A stretch of 12,729 nt of DNA from Bacteroidales bacterium (GTDB taxonomy: Bacteria; Bacteroidota; Bacteroidia; Bacteroidales; PUMT01). The stretch lies in NCBI GenBank assembly GCA_007132365.1, contig SLOS01000070.1, positions 1-12,729 of the forward strand, given 5' to 3'. Below are positions 1 through 6,423 of this stretch, in pieces (positions within the stretch are counted from its first letter, which is position 1; every line of letters begins with the position of its first letter). The position numbers and the translations under genes were made by a program. The notes under the pieces are model-generated. The model was not told the origin of the DNA, did not search any database, and saw only the letters and a program-made list of their open reading frames with translations.

Positions 1-234
1 CTGGGTATAGATCCGGTTCATTTCGGGATAATCATGGTGGTTAATCTTACCGTAGGACTTTGTACACCACCGGTAGGTTCGCTGCTGTTTATCGGTTGCA
101 GCGTTGCAGATCTGAGCATAATGAAGGTTATCCGTCCGCTGATCCCGTTTTTTATCGCAATGATAGTGGCGCTGATGCTTATAACCTACATTCCCGCGCT
201 CAGCCTCTGGCTGCCCGGAGTTTTCGGTTACTGA
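1..234 (+). CDS. dctM: TRAP transporter large permease DctM, C-terminal part (5' end outside window)
   Basis: This is the last 77 codons of a TRAP (tripartite ATP-independent periplasmic) transporter large permease, the inner-membrane subunit that moves carboxylates or sugar acids using an ion gradient and a periplasmic binding protein. The reading frame is open from base 1 to the TGA at 232-234. The visible segment starts with a loop (GIDPVHFGIIM) followed by the TPPVGSLLF re-entrant/hairpin motif typical of DctM. Two hydrophobic stretches come next, the last around codons 49-75 (IPFFIAMIVALMLITYIPAL), which is the usual final membrane helix. Full-length DctM is about 430 residues, so most of the gene lies to the left. 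Its substrate cannot be read from this fragment. Its end overlaps by seven bases the end of the convergent deacetylase remnant. The family call is secure and the substrate is unknown. Confidence 0.9.
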   Translation: MGIDPVHFGIIMVVNLTVGLCTPPVGSLLFIGCSVADLSIMKVIRPLIPFFIAMIVALMLITYIPALSLWLPGVFGY

Positions 235-664
235 CCAATAGGATCGCTGTAGCCGATAAGTTCTATTCCCAGTTCCCTGACAGCCTTAATGACCCGCCGG
301 TCGGTAAAGACTTTGGTCACTCCTTCACGGTCGGCCGCCACATCTTCATAGCCGATATGGCCAAGGGCGCGGATCTCAGGGGTATCGTAAGCCGGATGCC
401 CGGCAAAAAGTAGCCGTCATCACATGTAATGGAAGGTGTATTGCTCAGCGGCCTCCACTTCATCCTCTCCCATTCGCTGGTAAGGGTCAGGTGAAGTCCG
501 ACATTGACCTGAGGATTGTAGTCAAGAAGCCTTACTGCATCAGGAAACCAGGGTGTCGGCATCATAAGCTCAACCGTGGTCACTATCCCGTTCAGATAGC
601 TGTCGATAACCGCTTCGTTGACAGAACGCGCAACACCTATATCGTCGGCACGGACAATAAATGT
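228..664 (-). pseudogene. ChbG/YdjC-type carbohydrate deacetylase remnant, internal deletion and no start codon
   Basis: This is a broken gene for a ChbG/YdjC-family carbohydrate deacetylase. Two family-like segments sit in different frames. The N-terminal one (664 down to about 403) reads FIVRADDIGVARSVNEAVI, then ELMMPTPWFPDAVRLL, then VGLHLTLTSEW and DDGYFLPG; it contains the metal-binding Asp pair (ADD) and the His of GLHLT. The C-terminal one (about 400 down to the TAA at 228-230) reads HPAYDTPEIRALGHIGYED, then VAADREGV, and ends ELGIELIGYSDPIGQ. Intact relatives carry well over 100 residues between GYF.P and HPAYDT, including conserved His residues; that stretch is missing here and the frame shifts at the junction. 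At the 5' end an in-frame TGA (665-667) lies one codon before the preserved frame, and no ATG, GTG or TTG precedes ADD, so the start and any signal peptide are gone. The convergent 7-base overlap with dctM supports the C-terminus being genuine. The family match is from memory of motifs. Confidence 0.8.
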
Positions 665-701
665 TCAGTATATTCAATAAACAAATTCAAATGGATATTA
701 T

Positions 702-730
702 TTTGGTTTAGCTTTATATGTTTATATTTG
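702..730 (+). promoter_or_regulatory. Bacteroidota-type promoter for the zinc-ribbon gene
   Basis: TTTG at 702-705 and TATATTTG at 723-730 match the -33 (TTTG) and -7 (TAnnTTTG) elements of the Bacteroidota primary sigma factor, with a 17-base spacer. The surrounding 660-768 stretch is strongly AT-rich. The start codon at 769 lies about 38 bases downstream, with no Shine-Dalgarno sequence, as is usual in this phylum. Confidence 0.55.
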
Positions 731-768
731 CATAATATAAAAACAAACAAAATAAAGTTACAGCAGTG

Positions 769-1011
769 ATGGAAAAATTTCAATGTGAGAATTGTGGTAA
801 CCTTTTCCAAACAGAGGGAGAAGTGCTGGAATACCACAGTCCCATATACGGACCGTGTTCCAAAAAGGTAGCCGGCTGCCCTCAATGTGGCAGCAAAAGT
901 GATGAATACCGCCCTCCAAAACAATCAAAGGCAAAGAGTGATTTCAGGCAGGCTTCACCGGCCATGGGCAACTGCCCGGCAGGGGGTTGCTGCTGCGCCG
1001 GACAGGGCTGA
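769..1011 (+). CDS. Small zinc-ribbon protein with Cys-rich C-terminal tail
   Basis: This 80-residue protein has no assigned function that I recognise. The N-terminus holds a CxxC knuckle (C6, C9), and a second knuckle CPQC (C37, C40) follows, so residues 1-45 look like a short zinc ribbon; C30 in YGPC is an extra Cys between them. The motif EYHSPIYGPC followed by the second knuckle resembles small zinc-ribbon proteins I associate with Bacteroidota. A basic, polar linker (PPKQSKAKSDF, from residue 49) leads to an unusual tail with four Cys: CPAGGCCC at 69-76. I chose the ATG at 769 over the GTG at 766 because it is the commoner start codon and the homologous-looking part begins just after it. 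A candidate promoter lies upstream and a terminator hairpin downstream, so it is probably transcribed alone. It could bind metal or take part in redox or metal-centre handling; that is inference. Confidence 0.75.
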   Translation: MEKFQCENCGNLFQTEGEVLEYHSPIYGPCSKKVAGCPQCGSKSDEYRPPKQSKAKSDFRQASPAMGNCPAGGCCCAGQG

Positions 1012-1075
1012 TATAACCACAAATAACGGGGTAGTTCCGGCTTACATTTCAATGCATTCAACAGTAAAGAATGTT

Positions 1076-1104
1076 ACAAAAGGGATGCCCCTCATCCCTT
1101 TTGT
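1076..1104. terminator. Bidirectional intrinsic terminator between convergent genes
   Basis: A perfect 12-bp stem is formed by ACAAAAGGGATG (1076-1087) and CATCCCTTTTGT (1093-1104) around a 5-base loop. The arms carry runs of A on one side and T on the other, so both strands give a GC core followed by U-rich sequence. It lies between the zinc-ribbon gene (ends 1011) and the convergent Met-rich gene, whose stop codon (1092-1094) falls at the loop edge. Confidence 0.75.
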
Positions 1105-1541
1105 GATTTTAGCTCGGCAAGCCTGTCCAGCAGCTTGTCCATCTCAGCAGGATCAAGTCCGGGTTGCCGCAGGCTATCCTTTATCTCCCCGATTGTTTTC
1201 TCATTTTCTGATGCAGGCGTTTCACCGGCTGAAGGCGTGTCAGGCTCCATGCCTTCCTCCTTTTTCCCGGGGGTAAGGAGTATATCATCGCCTATCTCAT
1301 CCTTCAGCTGATGGATCATGTTTTCCATCATCTGCCTGAAGGGCTCCCGCAGGTGCTCAGGTATATCGTCGGGCATCATGTTCTTCATCATCTCGTACTG
1401 GTTGAGCATCATTTTGAATTGTCCCGCAAACTGTGGATTAACACCCTGAACCTCCCCTTCTGACATTTTATCGGCCAGCTTCCGGAAAAGCGCCAGCAGC
1501 GTCTCAAAATTCTGCCTGAAAGAATCATCTCTCTGCTCCAT
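1092..1541 (-). CDS. Hypothetical Met-rich, helical protein
   Basis: I do not recognise this 149-residue protein. From the ATG at 1541 it begins MEQRDDSFRQNFETLLALFRKL and continues as a predicted amphipathic helix to about residue 90. It is notably rich in Met (MMLNQYEMMKNMMPDDI, PFRQMMENMIHQL). A low-complexity, Pro/Glu/Thr-rich linker follows (about residues 95-122), then a final short helix (PAEMDKLLDRLAELKSQ). There is no signal peptide, membrane segment or catalytic motif, so a cytoplasmic structural or adaptor role is possible but unproven. The frame stays open upstream to another ATG at 1613, giving 173 residues. I prefer 1541 because the extra N-terminus (SLPVNFTVSM then IIIIVV) is unlike the rest, and the AT-rich bases just before 1541 fit Bacteroidota start sites. 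The stop codon is embedded in the terminator hairpin at 1076-1104. Confidence 0.6.
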   Translation of the reverse strand: MEQRDDSFRQNFETLLALFRKLADKMSEGEVQGVNPQFAGQFKMMLNQYEMMKNMMPDDIPEHLREPFRQMMENMIHQLKDEIGDDILLTPGKKEEGMEPDTPSAGETPASENEKTIGEIKDSLRQPGLDPAEMDKLLDRLAELKSQKG

Positions 1542-1639
1542 AACAACAATTATTATAATTTCCGCTGTTTTGCTGCCCGGCATGCTAACGGTGAAGTTAA
1601 CCGGCAAGGACATTCGTTCTGTGACGAACCGCGGGCAGC

Positions 1640-1838
1640 ATTTACAACAATATTATAACAACAGTCGTGCCGGATTTGTTGTTTTTGACAGACACTTATC
1701 CCCTCCTCCAGGGAAGTAGTCCTTCGCAAACCGGACAGTCATCCCGTATTTGTTGAATTGGACAGGCGCTAATAAATCCCGCCCGGCCCGGAGAGATGTC
1801 CTTCACAATACGGGCAATCGTACCCCATTTGTTGTTCC
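1640..1838 (-). repeat. Three diverged tandem repeats (about 74-79 bp), two encoding CPxCEG peptides
   Basis: Read on the minus strand, CAACAAAT recurs at 1834-1827, 1755-1748 and 1681-1674, a spacing of 79 and then 74 bases. Similarity extends beyond this core. Copy A (about 1766-1838) reads from an ATG at 1828 as MGYDCPYCEGHLSGPGGIY, then stop at 1769. Copy B (1692-1765) reads IRDDCPVCEGLLPWRRG, then stop at 1696, with ATA where A has ATG. Copy C (about 1640-1691) keeps only QQIRHDC. In the first 13 codons A and B differ at about seven third positions, four first positions and two second positions, which looks like former coding sequence. Copy A starts 18 bases after the gcvP stop. These could be remnants of a repeated zinc-knuckle gene, tiny ORFs, or an intergenic repeat family. 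The stretch from 1542 to 1846 holds nothing else that I can identify. Confidence 0.55.
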
Positions 1839-1846
1839 GGGATCAC

Positions 1847-4750
1847 CTATTCCAGTGACTTGAATTCGAAAAGCCCGCTTCTGTATGAGTCTATCGGTGC
1901 ACATGAACACATCAGGTTCCTGTCGCCATATGCATCGTCAACCCGGCTTACAGAGGGCCAGAACTTGTTGTCGGCTATCCACTTAAGTGGATAGGCTGCC
2001 TTTTCCCTGCCGTATGGCCTGTCCCATCCGTCAGATACCGTAACCCCGGCTGTATGTGGTGCATTCTTCAGCACGTTGTTCTTCTTGTCGGCTTTCCCTG
2101 AGCGTATCTCCTCCATCTCGGCATGGATAGATATCATCGCCTCGGCAAACCTGTTAAGCTCATGCAGCGATTCGCTCTCCGTCGGCTCCACCATCAGGGT
2201 GCCTGCCACCGGGAACGACAGTGTCGGGGCATGGAAGCCATAGTCCATCAGCCGTTTTGCAATATCGGCCTCGGTAACCTCCAGTTCCTTGTCCATTCTG
2301 AACCTCCGGCAGTCGATTATCATCTCATGGGCAACAAAACCGTTGATTCCCTTGTAAAGAACATCATAGTGGTCCTTTAAAACAGCCGCCAGGTAATTGG
2401 CATTAAGTATGGCCAGGCGGGTAGCCTCGGTAAGTCCTTTCCCGCCGAGGAGCTTGATATAGGCATGCGAAATAGTCAGTATGCTTGCACTTCCGAAAGG
2501 AGCAGCAGCTATCGCCTCAACACCCTTCTCACCACCTGTGGTAATGACCGGATGCCTGGGCAGGAACTCCACCAGGTGGGCGGCGACACCTATCGGGCCC
2601 ATTCCCGGCCCCCCGCCCCCGTGCGGTATGGCAAATGTCTTGTGAAGGTTCAGGTGGCACACGTCGGCACCAACTATCGCCGGGTTGGTAAATCCTACCT
2701 GCGCGTTCATGTTGGCTCCGTCCATGTATACCTGCCCCCCGTTCTCGTGGATAATTTCTATCATCTCAATGATGCCGGGCTCATATACCCCGTGAGTTGA
2801 AGGATAGGTCACCATAAAGGCGGCCAGGTTATCCCTGTGCTGCTCAGCCTTGCTGCGGAGATCCTTAAGGTCGACGTTACCGTGTTTGTCGCATCCCACT
2901 ATTACCACCTCCATACCTGCCATAACCGCGCTTGCCGGGTTGGTGCCATGGGCCGATGAAGGTATCAGGCATACGTTCCTGTGTCCCCCGTTCCTGCTTT
3001 CATGATAGCCCCTGATTACCATAAGTCCCGTATACTCACCCGAAGCCCCGGAATTGGGCTGGAATGAGATTGCATCGTAGCCCGTAATTTCACACAGGTC
3101 GGCCGCCAGTTCACCCATCAACTCATGGTAACCCTCCGCCTGGCCGGCCGGCACAAACGGATGCAGCGCCCCGAACTCGGGCCAGCTGAGCGGCAGCAGC
3201 TCGGTAGCCGCATTCAGCTTCATGGTACACGACCCAAGCGATATCATTGAGTGCGTAAGGCTGAAATCTTTTCTTTCAAGCTTCTTGATGTACCTCATCA
3301 ACTCGGTCTCCGACCGGTAGGCATTGAAAACATCAAGGGTCAGGAATTCGCTTTCGCGGATGAATACTTTATCAATGGCCGTCCTATCCTCCAGGGAGCT
3401 CACCTCAGGAACCTCCCTGCCGGCAGCAGCGGCAAAGACTGAAAGGATATTGTTTATGTCCTTTATGAGTGTGGTCTCGTCGAGGCTGATGCCGACCGTC
3501 CTGTCGTCAATATACCTGAAATTGATCATTTTCTCCAGCGCCTGCTTCTCAATGTCGGCTGCCAGGATATCACCCGGCAGGGACACCCTGAGTGTATCAA
3601 AGTAGTTGCCGTTCTCCTGCCCGCAGCCCAGGCTTTTCAGCCCCTTCTCAAGCGTGACAGCACTATGGTGAATATGAAGGGCAATCCTTTTCAGTCCCTC
3701 CGCACCGTGATAGACCGCATACATACCTGCCATGGTGGCCAGCAGTGCCTGGGCTGTGCAGATATTGGAGGTGGCTCTTTCACGCTTTATATGCTGCTCC
3801 CTTGTCTGTAAAGCCATCCTGAGTGCATGTTTGCCCTGGGCATCGACTGTTACGCCTATTATCCTGCCGGGCACGTGACGCTTGAACTTCTCCCTGGTAG
3901 CGAAGTACCCTGCATGCGGACCGCCATATCCCATCGGTATGCCGAACCGCTGGGTCGAACCAACCACTATGTCTGCACCCCACTCTCCGGGAGGTGTGAG
4001 CAGGGCGAGACTGAGAATATCGGCAATCACTCCGGTGTATATGCCTTTTTCAGAAGACTTCGATATAAAATCCCTGTAATCGTAAATATTGCCGTCACCG
4101 GCGGGATACTGCACCATCACACCAAAGTAATCTTCACCCGGGTCAGCCCCGGTATAACTGCCGGTCACCAGCTCTATGCCCAAAGGTATGGCCCTGGTCC
4201 TCAATACTGCCAGGTTCTGCGGGAAAATGTTTTCGTCGACAAAGAACTTCATTGCACCCGACTTTACCTGATCCCTGCTGCGTGCATTGAACATCATGAT
4301 CATGGCCTCGGCTGCTGCAGTGGCCTCGTCAAGCAGTGATGCATTTGCCAGCTCCATACCCGTTAGGTCCATCACCGCCGTCTGGAAGTTCAAAAGGGCT
4401 TCCAGCCTTCCCTGTGAGATCTCTGCCTGGTAAGGTGTATAAGAGGTGTACCATGAGGGGTTCTCAAGGATGTTCCTCTGAATGACCGGCGGGAAGATAG
4501 TATTATAATAACCGAGGCCGATATATGATTTATAAACCTTGTTCTTTGAGGCGATCTCCCATATCCTGTGCAGGTATTCATGCTCACTTATACCATCTGG
4601 CAGGTTGAGCGGTTTTTCAAGCCTTATTGCCGGGGGAACTGTCTTGTCGATGAGCTCGTCAACAGAACCAACCCCAATCTTTTCAAGCATAGTACCGATC
4701 TCATGGGGACGGGGACCGTTATGACGCAGAACGAAATTGTCAAGTGCCAT
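1847..4750 (-). CDS. gcvP: Glycine dehydrogenase (decarboxylating), glycine cleavage P-protein
   Basis: This 967-residue protein is full length for the fused (PA+PB) form of the PLP-dependent P-protein. It decarboxylates glycine and passes the aminomethyl group to lipoylated H-protein in the cytoplasmic glycine cleavage system. The N-terminal half (about 1-440) begins with NFVLRHNGPRPHEI and carries SYIGLGYYNTIFPPV and PYQAEISQGRLEAL. The C-terminal half has SLGSCTMKLNAATELLPL, PSSAHGTNPASA and the PLP-lysine motif NLHKTFAIPHGGGGPGMGP, with the lysine at residue 704. The ATG at 4750 gives the expected MALDNFVLRH start. No frameshift or missing motif was seen. Genes for the T, H and L proteins are not next to it, which is common in this phylum, so its partners must be elsewhere. 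It lies downstream of the MBL-fold gene on the same strand but after a 178-base gap, so it probably has its own promoter. Confidence 0.97.
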   Translation of the reverse strand: MALDNFVLRHNGPRPHEIGTMLEKIGVGSVDELIDKTVPPAIRLEKPLNLPDGISEHEYLHRIWEIASKNKVYKSYIGLGYYNTIFPPVIQRNILENPSWYTSYTPYQAEISQGRLEALLNFQTAVMDLTGMELANASLLDEATAAAEAMIMMFNARSRDQVKSGAMKFFVDENIFPQNLAVLRTRAIPLGIELVTGSYTGADPGEDYFGVMVQYPAGDGNIYDYRDFISKSSEKGIYTGVIADILSLALLTPPGEWGADIVVGSTQRFGIPMGYGGPHAGYFATREKFKRHVPGRIIGVTVDAQGKHALRMALQTREQHIKRERATSNICTAQALLATMAGMYAVYHGAEGLKRIALHIHHSAVTLEKGLKSLGCGQENGNYFDTLRVSLPGDILAADIEKQALEKMINFRYIDDRTVGISLDETTLIKDINNILSVFAAAAGREVPEVSSLEDRTAIDKVFIRESEFLTLDVFNAYRSETELMRYIKKLERKDFSLTHSMISLGSCTMKLNAATELLPLSWPEFGALHPFVPAGQAEGYHELMGELAADLCEITGYDAISFQPNSGASGEYTGLMVIRGYHESRNGGHRNVCLIPSSAHGTNPASAVMAGMEVVIVGCDKHGNVDLKDLRSKAEQHRDNLAAFMVTYPSTHGVYEPGIIEMIEIIHENGGQVYMDGANMNAQVGFTNPAIVGADVCHLNLHKTFAIPHGGGGPGMGPIGVAAHLVEFLPRHPVITTGGEKGVEAIAAAPFGSASILTISHAYIKLLGGKGLTEATRLAILNANYLAAVLKDHYDVLYKGINGFVAHEMIIDCRRFRMDKELEVTEADIAKRLMDYGFHAPTLSFPVAGTLMVEPTESESLHELNRFAEAMISIHAEMEEIRSGKADKKNNVLKNAPHTAGVTVSDGWDRPYGREKAAYPLKWIADNKFWPSVSRVDDAYGDRNLMCSCAPIDSYRSGLFEFKSLE

Positions 4751-4827
4751 ATCTGATGTATTTATGTTTTTACTGTTTACCGATTATATTCTGTAAAAAT
4801 AAAAATTAGACTTATTGATAAACAAGA

Positions 4828-4854
4828 CAAATATCATGATATGCCGATGCACAA
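4828..4854 (-). promoter_or_regulatory. Possible promoter for gcvP
   Basis: On the minus strand GATATTTG (4835-4828) matches seven of eight positions of the Bacteroidota -7 box, and a TTG (4854-4852) lies 16 bases upstream of it. This would give a leader of about 70 bases before the gcvP ATG. The rest of the 4751-4928 gap holds an imperfect hairpin centred on the palindrome GCCTTAAGGC (4868-4877). That hairpin lacks a T-run, so it is not a convincing terminator for the upstream hydrolase gene. Confidence 0.3.
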
Positions 4855-4928
4855 CAGGGTATGCCCGGCCTTAAGGCAGGATACACCGGCAGCAAGTTCG
4901 AGGCATACTGAGCGATCTGCTAATTATT

Positions 4929-5570
4929 TTATCCCCTGAGGAACGGATTGGAACGCTTCTCCTCGCCGATGGTGGTTTCAGGACCGTGCCCCGGATAAAC
5001 CACCGTCTCATCAGGAAGCACCATCAATTTTTCTGTAACAGACCTTATGAGGGTGTCATAATCGCCTCCGGGAAGATCTGTCCGCCCTATGCTTCCATTG
5101 AATAATACATCTCCCGAAATCACAAAATTATCCCTAAGGCTGTAAATGGCTACACTTCCCGGTGAATGTCCCGGAACATGCAATATTTCAAGTGTGGAAC
5201 TGCCAAAGAAAAAGGGGGTACCTTCTTCAAGGTATTCATCGATCTCAGGTGGTGCTTCAACTTCAAAACCAAACATGTTGCCATGCTCCACGGCATTGGC
5301 CAGTATAAACTCATCTGCCGCATTTGCAGCTACCTTTACCTTGAATTTATTCTTAAAGAAAGAGTTCCCGAGAAGATGATCGACATGACAGTGTGTATTT
5401 ACTATTTTAACAGGATTAATCCGGTTATTATCAATAAAATAAAGCACCTCTTTCTTCTCCGCCACCGTATAGCTGCCCATATCGACCAGTATACAGTCTC
5501 CGGTTTCGTCATATAAAAGATATGAATTCTCCTGAAACGGATTGAAAACGAACTTTTGAATTGTTATCAT
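4929..5570 (-). CDS. MBL-fold metallohydrolase, glyoxalase II-like
   Basis: This 213-residue protein is a complete metallo-beta-lactamase-fold hydrolase of the glyoxalase II/YcbL-like group, the usual size for these single-domain enzymes. The dinuclear metal site is intact: THCHVDH supplies H60, H62, D64 and H65; GHSPGS supplies H135; SGDVLF supplies D154; and YPGHGP supplies H195. The segment SIGRTDLPGGDYDTLI is typical of this subgroup. It has no signal peptide, so it is probably cytoplasmic. Family members hydrolyse thioesters such as S-lactoylglutathione, but organisms without glutathione also keep them and the real substrate is often unknown; I do not assign one. It begins 24 bases after the pcm stop on the same strand, so the two are probably co-transcribed. 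The ATG at 5570 (MITIQKFVFNPFQENSYLL) matches the family N-terminus. Confidence 0.93.
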   Translation of the reverse strand: MITIQKFVFNPFQENSYLLYDETGDCILVDMGSYTVAEKKEVLYFIDNNRINPVKIVNTHCHVDHLLGNSFFKNKFKVKVAANAADEFILANAVEHGNMFGFEVEAPPEIDEYLEEGTPFFFGSSTLEILHVPGHSPGSVAIYSLRDNFVISGDVLFNGSIGRTDLPGGDYDTLIRSVTEKLMVLPDETVVYPGHGPETTIGEEKRSNPFLRG

Positions 5571-5594
5571 GCTTATTAAACAGGTTTAAAAACA

Positions 5595-6239
5595 CTACAT
5601 TGATTTTCCTTTAAGAAGAGGAACGAAAACAAAGCGGCCATGTTCAGTTATCTCATACTCCTCTTCACTGTTTCTTACTATCCTGGTCATAACCTGCGAA
5701 TTACTGTCACCCAAAGGTATTACCATAATACCACCAATGGAAAGCTGGGATTTTAATTTATCCGGAATCTCTGTTGCCCCGGCAGTGATAAGTATCCTGT
5801 CAAAGGGTCCATAGGAAGGTTGTCCCTCATAACCATCTCCGTAGAAGAAATTTGCCTTGTAGCCAATAGACGGAAGAAATGACTGTGCTTTCATGTATAG
5901 TTCCCGTTGACGCTCAATTGTATAAACTTTAGCACCCAGTTCAATCAGAATGGCTGTCTGATACCCTGAGCCGGTACCTACTTCAAGAACTTTATTATGA
6001 CGCTTAACTTCAAGCAGCCGGGTTTGAAAGGCAACAGTATAGGGTTGGGATATTGTCTGTCCGCATCCTATGGGGAAAGCCTGGTCCTTATAGGCATATT
6101 TAATAAAACTGGTGTCCATAAACAAATGTCTCGGAACCTTCATCATTGCATCCAGAACTCTTTCATCGTCAATCCCCTTGGAGCGAATCTCCTCAATAAG
6201 ATTTTTCCTGAGACCCTTATGGCGGTATGTATCGTTCAT
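5595..6239 (-). CDS. pcm: Protein-L-isoaspartate O-methyltransferase
   Basis: This 214-residue enzyme uses S-adenosylmethionine to methylate L-isoaspartyl residues in damaged proteins, which starts their repair in the cytoplasm. Family marks are all present. VPRHLFM (35-41) is followed by the region around YKDQAFPIGCGQTISQP (50-66), whose GQTISQP stretch contributes to the isoaspartyl site. SAM-binding motif I is VLEVGTGSGYQTA (84-96). YTIER follows at 106-110, and FDRILITAGATEIP sits at 146-159. Length is normal for bacterial Pcm. The ATG at 6239 agrees with the family start, and upstream sequence is AT-rich without a Shine-Dalgarno. It is the first gene of a probable two-gene operon with the MBL-fold hydrolase 24 bases downstream, and is divergent from the Gfo/Idh-like gene across 184 bases. 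No surE or rpoS neighbour, the partners seen in proteobacteria, is present. Confidence 0.95.
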   Translation of the reverse strand: MNDTYRHKGLRKNLIEEIRSKGIDDERVLDAMMKVPRHLFMDTSFIKYAYKDQAFPIGCGQTISQPYTVAFQTRLLEVKRHNKVLEVGTGSGYQTAILIELGAKVYTIERQRELYMKAQSFLPSIGYKANFFYGDGYEGQPSYGPFDRILITAGATEIPDKLKSQLSIGGIMVIPLGDSNSQVMTRIVRNSEEEYEITEHGRFVFVPLLKGKSM

Positions 6240-6399
6240 TATACTTTAAAAAATCATATTAAAAAATGCTGTCTATGCTTCTGCACTGTCTGCTAAATTA
6301 CATTATTTTTTTCCAAAAGAACTGAAACAGCAAATACAATTAACAACAGACAGTTGATAATTAAAAAGCAATGTCATTATGTTAAAACGGAAAATACCT

Positions 6400-6407
6400 T
6401 AGTTTTG
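6400..6407 (+). promoter_or_regulatory. Candidate -7 box for the Gfo/Idh-like gene
   Basis: TAGTTTTG at 6400-6407 matches TAnnTTTG in all specified positions. No clear TTTG lies at the expected -33 distance. If used, transcription would start only about ten bases before the ATG at 6424, giving a very short leader. The remaining 6240-6399 bases of this divergent gap are AT-rich and show only a seven-of-eight minus-strand match (TGTATTTG, 6338-6331) for pcm. Confidence 0.4.
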
Positions 6408-6423
6408 CAGTAAAGGATACGTT

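Noticed and set aside
317..583. An 88-codon minus-strand reading frame that could be called a small intact gene.
   Set aside because: It is the N-terminal fragment of the deacetylase plus about 30 out-of-frame codons; the GTG at 583 is internal to the family domain.
637..924. A 95-codon minus-strand frame opposite the zinc-ribbon gene.
   Set aside because: It overlaps the well-supported zinc-ribbon gene in antisense, has no family resemblance and runs through AT-rich spacer.
887..1276. A 129-codon plus-strand frame covering the zinc-ribbon end, the terminator and the Met-rich gene.
   Set aside because: It crosses a strong terminator hairpin and is antisense to a better-supported gene; its Cys/Pro-rich product is a frame artefact.
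1640..1838. The repeats as a CRISPR array.
   Set aside because: Only three copies, strongly diverged, with unequal spacing and similarity extending through the would-be spacers; no cas genes nearby.
3827..4339. A 170-codon plus-strand frame inside gcvP.
   Set aside because: It is antisense to a highly conserved, complete gcvP and is explained by that gene's GC-rich codon pattern.
4859..4884. Hairpin around GCCTTAAGGC as terminator of the pcm-hydrolase operon.
   Set aside because: The outer stem is interrupted by mismatches, and no T-run follows on the minus strand.
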